Part shown: positions 19,832-28,936 of the stretch, in pieces | Layout of the letters: the number at the start of each line of letters is the position of its first letter | How positions within the stretch are numbered: the first letter of the stretch is position 1 | Source of the DNA: Winogradskyella flava | GTDB lineage: Bacteria > Bacteroidota > Bacteroidia > Flavobacteriales > Flavobacteriaceae | Assembly: GCF_014243395.1 (NCBI RefSeq) | Contig: NZ_JACLCP010000001.1 | Coordinates: forward strand, 1,426,001-1,490,000 | Length of the DNA stretch: 64,000 nt | Reading direction: 5' to 3' | Position numbers and translations under genes: made by a program | Notes under the pieces: model-generated | The model's database searches: none | What the model was told of the DNA's origin: nothing | The model's input: the letters and a program-made list of their open reading frames with translations, nothing else

Positions 19832-19869
19832 CTACAGGATTATATTCATAATTTTTAAAATTAAGTTTG
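19832..19869 (+). promoter_or_regulatory. PUL promoter for GH2: TACAGGAT core plus perfect -7 box
   Basis: CTACAGGATTA (19832-19842, eight of eleven positions of the motif) lies 19 bp before a perfect TAAGTTTG (19862-19869). The GH2 start codon is at 19893, leaving a short leader. Confidence 0.6.
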
Positions 19870-19892
19870 AGTGACGCGTTAAGGTCAATCAA

Positions 19893-22800
19893 ATGAAAAT
19901 GAAAAAATCGCTGTTAGTTCTATTTTTAGTTATAGGTATAAATCTTGTTTATACGCAGCGTTCTGTAACAAATTTCAATAACCAATGGCAATTTATTTTA
20001 GAGGATAACGCCAATTTTTCACAAGAAAACTTAGACGATTCATCTTGGACAGCCTTAAACGTACCACACGATTGGTCCTTTGAAAATGGCGTGCGGAAAG
20101 GTGGTGACCAAGGTCAAGGTGGTGGCTATCACGATGGTGGTATTGGTTGGTATCGTAAATCTTTCAATGTCAATAAAGCCAGTCTTTCTAGCATCACCTT
20201 CATCAATTTTGATGGTGTTTACATGAATAGTGACGTTTGGGTCAATGGCAATCATTTAGGTAAACGACCTTACGGCTACATCAGTTTCAGATACGATATT
20301 TCTAAGTATTTAAAAGCAGGAGAAAATACAATTGCTGTAAGAGTAGATAATAGTTTAGAGCCTTCAGCACGTTGGTATCATCCATGCGGAATTTACGCAC
20401 CTGTGAAACTGATTGAGGTCCATCCTACACATTTTAAACCCAATAGTGTTTTTGTAAGAACACCTACCATTCAGGAAAACAAAGCTGAAGTTGTAATTGA
20501 TACAGAAATTAATGGTAATCTAAAGAATCTAAAATATGAGGTAAAAATATTGTCACCAGAAAGAAACGAATTAACTCGTAAAAGTGAGCAATTAAAAGTA
20601 TCCAATCCAACCTTCCAATTTGAAATAGAGCATCCACAATTATGGAGTCCAAAAAGTCCAAGTTTATACAAGGCTGTAACTCAAATTTTAGACGGTAAAA
20701 AAATCATTGATGAGGTTGAAACCACATTTGGTTTCAAAACTGTAGAATGGAAAACCGAAACTGGCTTTTGGTTAAATGGTGAAAATATAAAACTAAAAGG
20801 GGTTTGCGAACATTGGGAAGGAGGTCCTGTAGGAGGAGCTTGGACAAAACCGATGTTGCGTTGGAAACTTCAATCCTTAAAAGATATGGGTATCAATGCC
20901 ATTCGTCCGTCACACAATCCAACACCACCAATGTTTTATGATATCTGTGATGAAATAGGTTTGCTTGTTATGGATGAGATATTTGATGGTTGGCACAAAA
21001 AAGCACCTCAAGATTATGGCAAACAAGCTTTTGATGAATGGTGGCAACGTGATGTAACAGAATGGATAACACGAGATAGAAATCACCCAAGTATTTTTGT
21101 GTGGAGTTTAGGCAATGAAACGCATAGTGATATGGCACCAGAATTGGTAAAATTTGGCAAACGTTTAGACCCAACACGATTATTTACATCTGGCGCAGGA
21201 AATCCAGAAGACATGGATATCACAGGCGTTAACGGAGGTTCTGAGACAAAGTCTTTTATCGAAAGCAGAACATTCGATAAGCCTTTTATTTCTACTGAAG
21301 CACCACATACCTGGCAAACTAGAGGTTATTATAGAACACAAACATGGTGGCGAGATAATGAATTACCAGGAACTTACGACTTACCCAATTTAACCGAAAA
21401 AGAAATCTTTTTCTATGAAGGTATCAATCCCAAAAACTGGAGGAATAGAAAGCAAAGTTTTAATTCGTCTTATGATAATGCAACTGTAAGAGTGTCGGCA
21501 AGAAAGTATTGGGAAGTCATGCGAGACCATCCATGGCATAGTGGTCATTTCCGTTGGACAGGTTTCGACTATTACGGAGAAGCTGGTTTAGTACATGGAG
21601 GTTTACCGTTCAACTTATTCATGGGAGGTGCTTTAGATGTCGCTGGATTCAAAAAAGATTTATTTTATTTCTATCAGAGTCAATGGACCAAAGAACCAAT
21701 GATTCACATGTTACCGCATTGGACACATCCAAGAATGAAAAAGGGAACTGAAATTCCAGTTTGGGTCTATTCCAATGTAGACGAAGTAGAGTTGTTCTTA
21801 AACGGAAAATCCTTAGGAAAAGACCAGCCAGGAACGGTTTGGAACGAAATGCAATGCGAATGGATGGTGCCTTATGAAGAAGGGAAACTTGAAGCCGTAG
21901 CTTATAGCGATGGTAAGGAAGTCAAATGCACCTCTTTTTCAACGAGTAAACAACCGTCAAAATTAAGAACAACAATTCAGAAATTAGAAGCTGAAGATAG
22001 TTTTACCACAAGTTATATCATCACTTCAGAAAGCTTAGACGAAAACAATAATTTATACCCTTATGGAGAAAACAAAGTTTACTATAATATTCGAGGCGAT
22101 GTGAAGAAGATTTCTATGGAAAATGGAAATCCAATTGACTCTGTAAGTAGAACAAAATCTGATTTTAGAGCTTTATTTTTTGGAAAAACGAGATTGTTTT
22201 TAAGAGAATTACCTAATGCACAGATGGCTTCGATTATTACGGCATCAATTTTAGGAGATAAAGCTTTATTTACTTCAAATACAATTACTATTGATGCTAA
22301 ACAGATTCAAGTTTTAGGCAATTCAAATGTGGATGGATTAGAAATTCTTTGTACAACCAATGGAGATAATCCTGAAACAAATGGTACGATTTATAAAGGA
22401 GCTTTTGAAGTTAGCGATGGCACCACAGTAAAAGCGATTATAAAACAAAACGGCAAGAGTGTTTTAGACATGGAAGAAACCTTTGGTAAAAATCGAGGTT
22501 TATTTTGGGGAGACGAACATTCTAAGGATATGTGGATTGGTAGAGGAATCAATATTTCTGCAGAAGATGGCATCTTAAAAGGCGGAGCAAAAGCAAGTAC
22601 TGACGCACGTCGTTATAAAGGAACTGGATTTGTACGCTTTGATGGAAAGGAAGGTTCAGTAGCATTTTATCAAGAAAATGATGGTGAAGGAGGTGATTAT
22701 AGTATTCGTTTTCGGTACATGCATAACAATGAAGGAGAATTACATCCTATGAAATTGTACGTCAATGACGAATACATCAGAACATTAGAATTTAAGGCAA

Positions 22801-22928
22801 CTGGTGGTTGGGAGAAAGAGTGGAAATTTGTGCCCACTATCATCACTCTAAAAGCAGGAGCCAATAATATTAGACTTGAAACAGAAGGCGAAAGTGGACC
22901 TTTTATTGACGAGTTGTTTGTGGATTAA
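19893..22928 (+). CDS. GH2 family glycoside hydrolase (beta-galactosidase/glucuronidase type)
   Basis: This 1011-residue protein has a Sec signal (cleavage near VYTQ). The jelly-roll sugar-binding domain includes DDSSWTALNVPHDWSFE and GGIGWYRKSF. An immunoglobulin-like domain and a TIM barrel follow, with general acid Glu409 (WSLGNET) and nucleophile Glu469 (ISTEAPHTW). The C-terminal 400 residues hold additional beta domains: a DUF4982-like piece, then a carbohydrate-binding-like segment ending in GGWEKEWKFVP and NNIRLETEG. It retains beta-glycosides in the periplasm. In the ulvan setting a beta-glucuronidase, or action on a beta-linked side residue, fits; beta-galactosidase is the alternative. 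A second ATG at 19899 is a possible start. It has its own promoter motif. Confidence 0.88.
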   Translation: MKMKKSLLVLFLVIGINLVYTQRSVTNFNNQWQFILEDNANFSQENLDDSSWTALNVPHDWSFENGVRKGGDQGQGGGYHDGGIGWYRKSFNVNKASLSSITFINFDGVYMNSDVWVNGNHLGKRPYGYISFRYDISKYLKAGENTIAVRVDNSLEPSARWYHPCGIYAPVKLIEVHPTHFKPNSVFVRTPTIQENKAEVVIDTEINGNLKNLKYEVKILSPERNELTRKSEQLKVSNPTFQFEIEHPQLWSPKSPSLYKAVTQILDGKKIIDEVETTFGFKTVEWKTETGFWLNGENIKLKGVCEHWEGGPVGGAWTKPMLRWKLQSLKDMGINAIRPSHNPTPPMFYDICDEIGLLVMDEIFDGWHKKAPQDYGKQAFDEWWQRDVTEWITRDRNHPSIFVWSLGNETHSDMAPELVKFGKRLDPTRLFTSGAGNPEDMDITGVNGGSETKSFIESRTFDKPFISTEAPHTWQTRGYYRTQTWWRDNELPGTYDLPNLTEKEIFFYEGINPKNWRNRKQSFNSSYDNATVRVSARKYWEVMRDHPWHSGHFRWTGFDYYGEAGLVHGGLPFNLFMGGALDVAGFKKDLFYFYQSQWTKEPMIHMLPHWTHPRMKKGTEIPVWVYSNVDEVELFLNGKSLGKDQPGTVWNEMQCEWMVPYEEGKLEAVAYSDGKEVKCTSFSTSKQPSKLRTTIQKLEAEDSFTTSYIITSESLDENNNLYPYGENKVYYNIRGDVKKISMENGNPIDSVSRTKSDFRALFFGKTRLFLRELPNAQMASIITASILGDKALFTSNTITIDAKQIQVLGNSNVDGLEILCTTNGDNPETNGTIYKGAFEVSDGTTVKAIIKQNGKSVLDMEETFGKNRGLFWGDEHSKDMWIGRGINISAEDGILKGGAKASTDARRYKGTGFVRFDGKEGSVAFYQENDGEGGDYSIRFRYMHNNEGELHPMKLYVNDEYIRTLEFKATGGWEKEWKFVPTIITLKAGANNIRLETEGESGPFIDELFVD

Positions 22929-22946
22929 AATAAAATATTAGCGATA

Positions 22947-23024
22947 ATGACAGTAGTATTTATTATTTGTGGATTAGTGATTTTTAATGGCGTGTTGTTG
23001 TTTTATAGTTGCAATAAAGATTGA
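22947..23024 (+). CDS. Possible 25-residue membrane micropeptide
   Basis: A small ATG-started frame in the 200-bp gap between GH2 and the GH59-like gene encodes a mostly hydrophobic peptide (MTVVFIICGLVIFNGVLL, then FYSCNKD). It could span the membrane once. No clear ribosome site or homologue is recognised, and the frame is short enough to arise by chance, so this is only a candidate. Confidence 0.15.
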   Translation: MTVVFIICGLVIFNGVLLFYSCNKD

Positions 23025-23129
23025 ATTGTAAAAATAAAAAGTAACAATTAATGATTGCATTAAATTTTCTTACGCAGTAAAAGTGTTGAGTAACATGTTG
23101 TTTTCAATTGTGAAAAAAGTATAAGTGTG

Positions 23130-25445
23130 ATGAACAAAATAGTATGTTTTATATTTTTTATGTGTTCATTTACCTATGCTATGGAGGTGAAAGATTTGAA
23201 ATGTGAATCAAAAACAAACCCAAAAGGCATAACTATTAATAAACCTCATTTTAGTTGGGAGTTTATGGGCAATACAAAAAGTCCAAAACAAGGAGGCTAT
23301 AGAATTGTAATGGCAACCTCACCAGAAAAATTAAAATATCCTGACCTTTGGGATTCAGGTCCAACAAGTTCATCGCAGTCTAGTGGTATACAGTATTCAG
23401 GAGAGCCTTTAAAAAGAGCACAGCGCGTGTACTGGAAAGTTACTGTTTGGGGAAATAATCGAGGAGCGGTTCACAGTGAAGTTTCGTGGTTTGAAATGGG
23501 AGAAATAGAAAACCCAAAAAACGCATTTCAACCTCATGTGTTTTCTAAATCTGCAAAAGGCGTCATCACAATCAATATAAACAGTAAAGATGAAGGCCGC
23601 ACTTTTGAAGGTATTGGAGCGGTTAGTGCAGGTGCTTCAACAGATTTATTATATGATTATAAAGACCCTGTAAGAAGCCAAATTTTAGACCTTTTATTCA
23701 AACCTAAATTTGGAGCAGCTTTTCAACATTTAAAAGTAGAAATGGGTGGAGGAGAAAATTCCACTTGTGGTTCAGAACCCTCACACGCTTTTACTAAAGA
23801 AGAATTAAAAAATCCGGTTTCTCGCGGATATGAGTTTTGGTTGATGAGAGAAGCCAAAAACAGAAATTCTGATATGATTCTTGAATACCTACCTTGGAGT
23901 TTTCCTGGGTGGCTAAAACCAAACATTTACACGCAAGAATCCGCTGAGTATTTTGTGGCTTTTTTAGATGTTGCCAAAAAACAATGGAATCTAGATATAG
24001 ATTGGGTGGCAGCTGCAGAAAATGAAAATGATACTGATCGTGATTGGTTGGTAAACCATATGAGACCAACATTAGATGCCAGTGGTTATAAAAATGTAAA
24101 AATTCAAGGCCCTGATGATAACAGTGGTGACTGGAAAATATTTAATGATTTAGAAAAAGACAACGCGTTTAATGACGTCATTGAAGCTGTAGGTTATCAT
24201 TATGTTTCAGGAAGAGAGTTTACCGACAATATGGTAGATGGTCGTGGTCGACCAACTACAGAAAAAGCAAAACAATCTGGAAAACCACTTTGGGCAAGTG
24301 AAGATTGGAGTTGGACAGGTAAAGATTGGGATGGTGCAGGAGCATTAAACTTGGCACGATTGTACAACAAATTTTACATTCGAGATAAAATTACAAAATC
24401 ATTGATTTGGGCACCTATTGGCTCAATATATAAATCTGTAACTTGGGATAAGGCAGGCGCTATGAAAGCCAATGAACCTTGGAGCGGTTATTATGAAGTT
24501 TGGCCAACGATTTGGGCAACGGCGCATACTACGCAATTTGCCACGCCACACAATTGGCAATATTTGGATGAAGCCTGTGGTGTATTTGATGTATCAACTT
24601 ATAAAGGAAGTGTTGTTACCTTAAAAGATAAAGTCAGTGCCAATTGGAGTATGATTATTTGTACTGAAAAATCCGAGATTATAGATGTAAATATTCAAAA
24701 AGGCTTAGCTGACGACAAGGTATATGTTTGGAAATCTGATTCAGAAAATCAATTTGTAGAGTTAGCATGTGTCGTTCCTAAAAAGAGATCCTTTACCATA
24801 CAACTTGATGCTAAAAGCATCTATTCCTTAACCACAACAACTGGCCAGCAAAAAGGAAAGTATGAGATTCCTGAATCTCAAGCATTTCCATTTCCATATC
24901 AAGAGGATTACGAGGATAGAAAGGTTGGTGACTTGCCAAAATACCATTCAGATCAAAAGGGAAGTTTTGAAATCGCTGTAAAAGCAGATGGCACCAATTG
25001 CTTAAAACAAATTGCACCAGAACCAGGTTATGATTGGATGCGAATTTACCGAAGAACTAACATAAAACCGCACACTTTAGTAGGAGACGTGAATTGGAAG
25101 AATTTTACCTGTAGTGCAGACGTTTATATTGAAGATGGTAATGTGGAATTAGGAGGACGTGTAAAAGGAAGTTTTTTGAACGGTTATCGATTTTTGATTG
25201 AAAAAAACGGAAACTGGAAGCTAATGCATAATAAGAAAACATTATCCAAAGGAGATATTATCGATTTTGATGGCAATATTTGGCACCAATTGAAGATAAA
25301 GTTTCAAGATAAAAACGTTGAAGTTTTTGTTGATGACAAGTCAATAACCGAAACAACTCACGCTGTTAGTAATGGTTACGTTGCTTTTGCCAGTTCCTAT
25401 CATGGAAATCTTTTTGATAATTTAGAAGTAACAGACAATGATTAA
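23130..25445 (+). CDS. GH59-like galactosylceramidase-family enzyme with GH78-type N-terminal domain
   Basis: Start set at the ATG (23130), not the upstream GTG. A Sec signal (cleavage after TYAM) is followed by an Ig/fibronectin-like domain (about 20-125: NPKGITINKPHFSWEF, LWDSG, YWKVTVWG) that aligns with the first domain of the GH78 proteins at 10687 and 13492. From about 150 the GH59 pattern appears: FEGIGAVSAGAS, RSQILDLLFKPKFGAAF, EMGGGENSTCGSEPSH. The probable acid is Glu299 (AENEND) and the nucleophile Glu391 (LWASEDWSW). The C-terminal part (about 590-771) resembles the lectin-like domain of the family. Expected activity is retaining beta-galactosidase on a periplasmic oligosaccharide. 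The gene end overlaps the next start by 8 bp. Confidence 0.82.
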   Translation: MNKIVCFIFFMCSFTYAMEVKDLKCESKTNPKGITINKPHFSWEFMGNTKSPKQGGYRIVMATSPEKLKYPDLWDSGPTSSSQSSGIQYSGEPLKRAQRVYWKVTVWGNNRGAVHSEVSWFEMGEIENPKNAFQPHVFSKSAKGVITININSKDEGRTFEGIGAVSAGASTDLLYDYKDPVRSQILDLLFKPKFGAAFQHLKVEMGGGENSTCGSEPSHAFTKEELKNPVSRGYEFWLMREAKNRNSDMILEYLPWSFPGWLKPNIYTQESAEYFVAFLDVAKKQWNLDIDWVAAAENENDTDRDWLVNHMRPTLDASGYKNVKIQGPDDNSGDWKIFNDLEKDNAFNDVIEAVGYHYVSGREFTDNMVDGRGRPTTEKAKQSGKPLWASEDWSWTGKDWDGAGALNLARLYNKFYIRDKITKSLIWAPIGSIYKSVTWDKAGAMKANEPWSGYYEVWPTIWATAHTTQFATPHNWQYLDEACGVFDVSTYKGSVVTLKDKVSANWSMIICTEKSEIIDVNIQKGLADDKVYVWKSDSENQFVELACVVPKKRSFTIQLDAKSIYSLTTTTGQQKGKYEIPESQAFPFPYQEDYEDRKVGDLPKYHSDQKGSFEIAVKADGTNCLKQIAPEPGYDWMRIYRRTNIKPHTLVGDVNWKNFTCSADVYIEDGNVELGGRVKGSFLNGYRFLIEKNGNWKLMHNKKTLSKGDIIDFDGNIWHQLKIKFQDKNVEVFVDDKSITETTHAVSNGYVAFASSYHGNLFDNLEVTDND

Positions 25446-28400
25446 AAAAAAAATAATCATATTTAATGTTTTCTTCCTAGCTATGCTTAGCATGGCATTA
25501 CATGGTCAAAATTCATCTATAAACGATGAGTTGGAATCTGGTTTTAAATCACCACCAAACGAAGCCAAAGCAAGAACGTGGTGGCATTGGATTAGTGGTA
25601 ACGTCTCTAAATCTGGAATCACAAAAGATTTGGAGGCGATGAAAGACGTGGGTATCCAAGAAGCCCAATTGTTTAATGTGCATTTAGGTTTTCCAGAAGG
25701 TTCAGTAGACTATTTAAGTGAAGAATGGTTAGACTTGTTTCTCTTTTCAGCACAGGAAGCCAAACGATTAGGTTTAGAATTGACCTTTCATAACAGCGCA
25801 GGTTGGTCATCGTCTGGAGGGCCATGGATGACACCAGAATATGCGATGCAAACTACGGTTTATAGCGAAGTTACAGTTCAAGGCGGAAAATTATTTAAAG
25901 ACCAATTACCACAACCAGAAACCAAACTAAACTATTATAAAGATATTGCAGTCTTGGCATTTCCTAAGCTTCAATCCGATATTAAAATAGATGGATTAGA
26001 TTATAAAAACCTAACTGGGCGTATTCGTAATCATTTACTGCCAGATGCAAAAGACATTCCTGCTTCAGCAATAGTCAATAAAAACAATATTGTTGATTTA
26101 ACGTCGAAACTAAACAAAGCCGGATTTTTAGAATGGCATGTGCCTCAAGGCGAATGGATTATTTTAAGAATAGGCCATACAGCCATAGGAAAAACGAATC
26201 ATCCAGCACCAGAAAGTGGTCGTGGTTTAGAAGTAGATAAAATGAGTGAAAAGGCCGTAGATGTCTATTGGGAAGGCGGTATTCAACCCATCCTTAATAA
26301 ATTAGGAGATTTAGTAGGTAGTACGGTTAATAATTGTTTGATTGATAGTTACGAAGTTGGAACCACCAATTGGACTGCTGGTTTTGATGCTGAGTTTGAA
26401 AAATTAAGAGGTTATACTCTCACAGAATATTTACCAACTCTAGCAGGTTATTATGTAGAAAGTGGGGAAGTTACGGAACGCTTTCTTTGGGATTTTAGAA
26501 GAACGATTGGCGATTTAATGGCTGAAAATTACTATGGTCATTTTCGTGATTTATGCCATAAAAATGGAATGAAATTTTCAGTAGAACCCTATTGGGGACC
26601 GTTTGATAATATGCAAGTTGGTGCTACAGGAGATATTGTGATGTGTGAGTTTTGGAGTGGTGGATATCCGTTTTTCGATTCGCCTAAGTTCGTATCCTCT
26701 ATTGCCCATTTAAATGGGAGTTCTATTGTTGGAGCCGAATCGTTTACAGGTATTGGTGGTTGGGATGAGCATCCTGCGCAACTCAAATCCATTGGCGATA
26801 AGGCATGGGCAGAAGGGATTACACGTTTTATTTTTCACACCTATGTGCATCAACCTTGGGACGTGGCACCAGGATTAGCCTTAAGTTATCATGGTACTGA
26901 TTTCAATCGATTAAATACCTGGTGGAGCCAAAGTAAGGGCTTTATGGATTACATCGCGCGTTCACAGTTTTTGCTGCAACAAGGTCGAAATGTAGCCGAC
27001 GTTTTAGTGTTTACAGGTGAATCTTCACCAAATACCGCTTTTTTATTACCCGAAATCAAGCATTTGGGATACGATTATGATTTAATTGGTTCTAATAAGT
27101 TGTCAGATGTATTCATAAAAGACGGAAAGATATGCACACCTGTTGGTGGACAATATGAGGTTTTAGTTTTACCTGAATCCGATTGGATAAAACCAGAGAC
27201 ACTAAGGAAAATCGAAGAATTAGTTTCAAATGGCGGAAAAGTCATAGGTTTTAAACCTGAAAAATCACCAAGTTTAGAAAACTTCCCTTTATGTGATACA
27301 GAAGTTGAAAAACTTACGAATTCCTTATGGAATAAAGCATTGGTAAAGGACATTTCGATTGTAGATTTTTTAAAACAATCCCAATTATCAACGGATTTTA
27401 AAATTGAAAGCGATGATGCTTCAGACATCAGTTTCATTCACAGAAAAACCGATGAAGCCGATATTTACTTTATCGCGAATGCTAGAAAAGAAAGTCGAGA
27501 AATAAATATGCGTTTTCGAGTATCAGGAAAACAGCCAGAACTTTGGAATGCTGAAACGGGTGAAATTAAACAACCAGCCGTTTGGCAAGATCATAAAGAT
27601 GGTACCATTAGTTTGCCAATTCAATTAGGTTCAGAAGAAGCGGTATTCGTGGTGTTTAAGAACGTCTCAAAAGCAAAACACAATTTGGTTTCAGCTCAAA
27701 TGGATATTGAGAATCCTCAACGTGAACCTCTTTCAAATTTAAAAATCATTAAAGCTGAATATGGTACATTTCTTCAAGAGGGTGTAGTGGATATTACGGA
27801 TAAAGTAGCTTCTGAGGTAAAAGATAATCAATTACATATTCAAGCAACGCGACATTTTTGTGATTGCGACCCTGCTATGGGATATGTAAAGGAGTTTAGA
27901 ATGGAATATCAAATTGGTGATGCTATTGAAACTAAATATGTTCGCGAAAAGGAGTTTGTTGATATTGATGCAGGCGATAAAGACCTTAAAGTCCTAAAAG
28001 CCGTTTTTGGGAAATTCAAACCAGAAACCAAAGGCGTTCCAAAGAATTATCCTGTTTATGATGTTACTAATACAATCAAAGAAAAGATAGCTTTAAGAGA
28101 ATATAGTATTCCTGTAAAAAATCGGTTGATTGATGGGAAAACACCTCAAGGTAATAATACGGCTATAAAAATAACCTTTACAACAGATGGCGAAGAACAA
28201 GCGTTGTTCATTCCAAAAGGAAGACATTTAAATCTTTCAAAAGACATCATCAAACCTGAGTTAGTTTTAAATAAAGAGAAAGCACAATGGATAACACCAT
28301 ATCCAGGCGAACTCACCTATACAAATGCATTTGGAAAAACCAAGACTGTTAAGGTGAAATCTGTGACTAAACCAATGGTGCTGTCTGGTGCTTGGGATGT

Positions 28401-28935
28401 TTCATTTCCGTCAGAATCTGATTCAGAAAATAAAGTAAAGTTTGATGAATTAATGTCGTGGTCAGAATCTTCAAACGAAGATATTCAGCATTTTTCAGGA
28501 ACAGCGCGTTATCAAAAGAGGTTTAAATTGTCTAAAAAACACTTAAAATCTGATAAAAAACTAGAATTGGATTTAGGAAGTGTAGCCGTCATCGCAGAAG
28601 TCATTATAAACGGTAAGACATTAGGAATACTCTGGAAAGCACCATTTAGAATTGACATTACCGATGATGTAAAAGTTGGAGAAAACACCCTTGAAATAAA
28701 AGTAACCAACCTATGGCCAAACCAATTAATTGGCGATGAAAAATTATCACTAGATTTTGAACGTAAAGGCAATAAAATAAAACGTTTACCCAATTGGTTG
28801 CTCAATAATACTCAAAGGCCTAGTAAAAGAATCACGTTTCCGTCATGGAAACATTGGAGCGAAGATGATGAACTCAAAACTTCCGGACTTTTGGGACCTG
28901 TAAAGATTCAATTTTATAAAAAAATTAAACTTTAA
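25438..28935 (+). CDS. GH106-like alpha-L-rhamnosidase
   Basis: This 1165-residue protein has a Sec signal (ending ALHGQ). The start shows the family opening: SPPNEAKARTWWHWISGNV, then ITKDLEAMKDVGIQEAQLF and FHNSAGWSSSGGPW in a TIM-barrel region, as in GH106. Later parts are beta-rich. The last 170 residues form a galactose-binding-like domain (GSVAVIAEVIINGKTLGILWKAPF, NLWPNQLIGD). GH106 enzymes are inverting, calcium-dependent alpha-L-rhamnosidases. With the two GH78 enzymes this gives the locus three rhamnosidase candidates. The ATG overlaps the GH59-like stop region (ATGATTAA), so translation is coupled. Catalytic glutamates were not assigned. Confidence 0.83.
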   Translation: MIKKKIIIFNVFFLAMLSMALHGQNSSINDELESGFKSPPNEAKARTWWHWISGNVSKSGITKDLEAMKDVGIQEAQLFNVHLGFPEGSVDYLSEEWLDLFLFSAQEAKRLGLELTFHNSAGWSSSGGPWMTPEYAMQTTVYSEVTVQGGKLFKDQLPQPETKLNYYKDIAVLAFPKLQSDIKIDGLDYKNLTGRIRNHLLPDAKDIPASAIVNKNNIVDLTSKLNKAGFLEWHVPQGEWIILRIGHTAIGKTNHPAPESGRGLEVDKMSEKAVDVYWEGGIQPILNKLGDLVGSTVNNCLIDSYEVGTTNWTAGFDAEFEKLRGYTLTEYLPTLAGYYVESGEVTERFLWDFRRTIGDLMAENYYGHFRDLCHKNGMKFSVEPYWGPFDNMQVGATGDIVMCEFWSGGYPFFDSPKFVSSIAHLNGSSIVGAESFTGIGGWDEHPAQLKSIGDKAWAEGITRFIFHTYVHQPWDVAPGLALSYHGTDFNRLNTWWSQSKGFMDYIARSQFLLQQGRNVADVLVFTGESSPNTAFLLPEIKHLGYDYDLIGSNKLSDVFIKDGKICTPVGGQYEVLVLPESDWIKPETLRKIEELVSNGGKVIGFKPEKSPSLENFPLCDTEVEKLTNSLWNKALVKDISIVDFLKQSQLSTDFKIESDDASDISFIHRKTDEADIYFIANARKESREINMRFRVSGKQPELWNAETGEIKQPAVWQDHKDGTISLPIQLGSEEAVFVVFKNVSKAKHNLVSAQMDIENPQREPLSNLKIIKAEYGTFLQEGVVDITDKVASEVKDNQLHIQATRHFCDCDPAMGYVKEFRMEYQIGDAIETKYVREKEFVDIDAGDKDLKVLKAVFGKFKPETKGVPKNYPVYDVTNTIKEKIALREYSIPVKNRLIDGKTPQGNNTAIKITFTTDGEEQALFIPKGRHLNLSKDIIKPELVLNKEKAQWITPYPGELTYTNAFGKTKTVKVKSVTKPMVLSGAWDVSFPSESDSENKVKFDELMSWSESSNEDIQHFSGTARYQKRFKLSKKHLKSDKKLELDLGSVAVIAEVIINGKTLGILWKAPFRIDITDDVKVGENTLEIKVTNLWPNQLIGDEKLSLDFERKGNKIKRLPNWLLNNTQRPSKRITFPSWKHWSEDDELKTSGLLGPVKIQFYKKIKL

Positions 28936-28936
28936 A

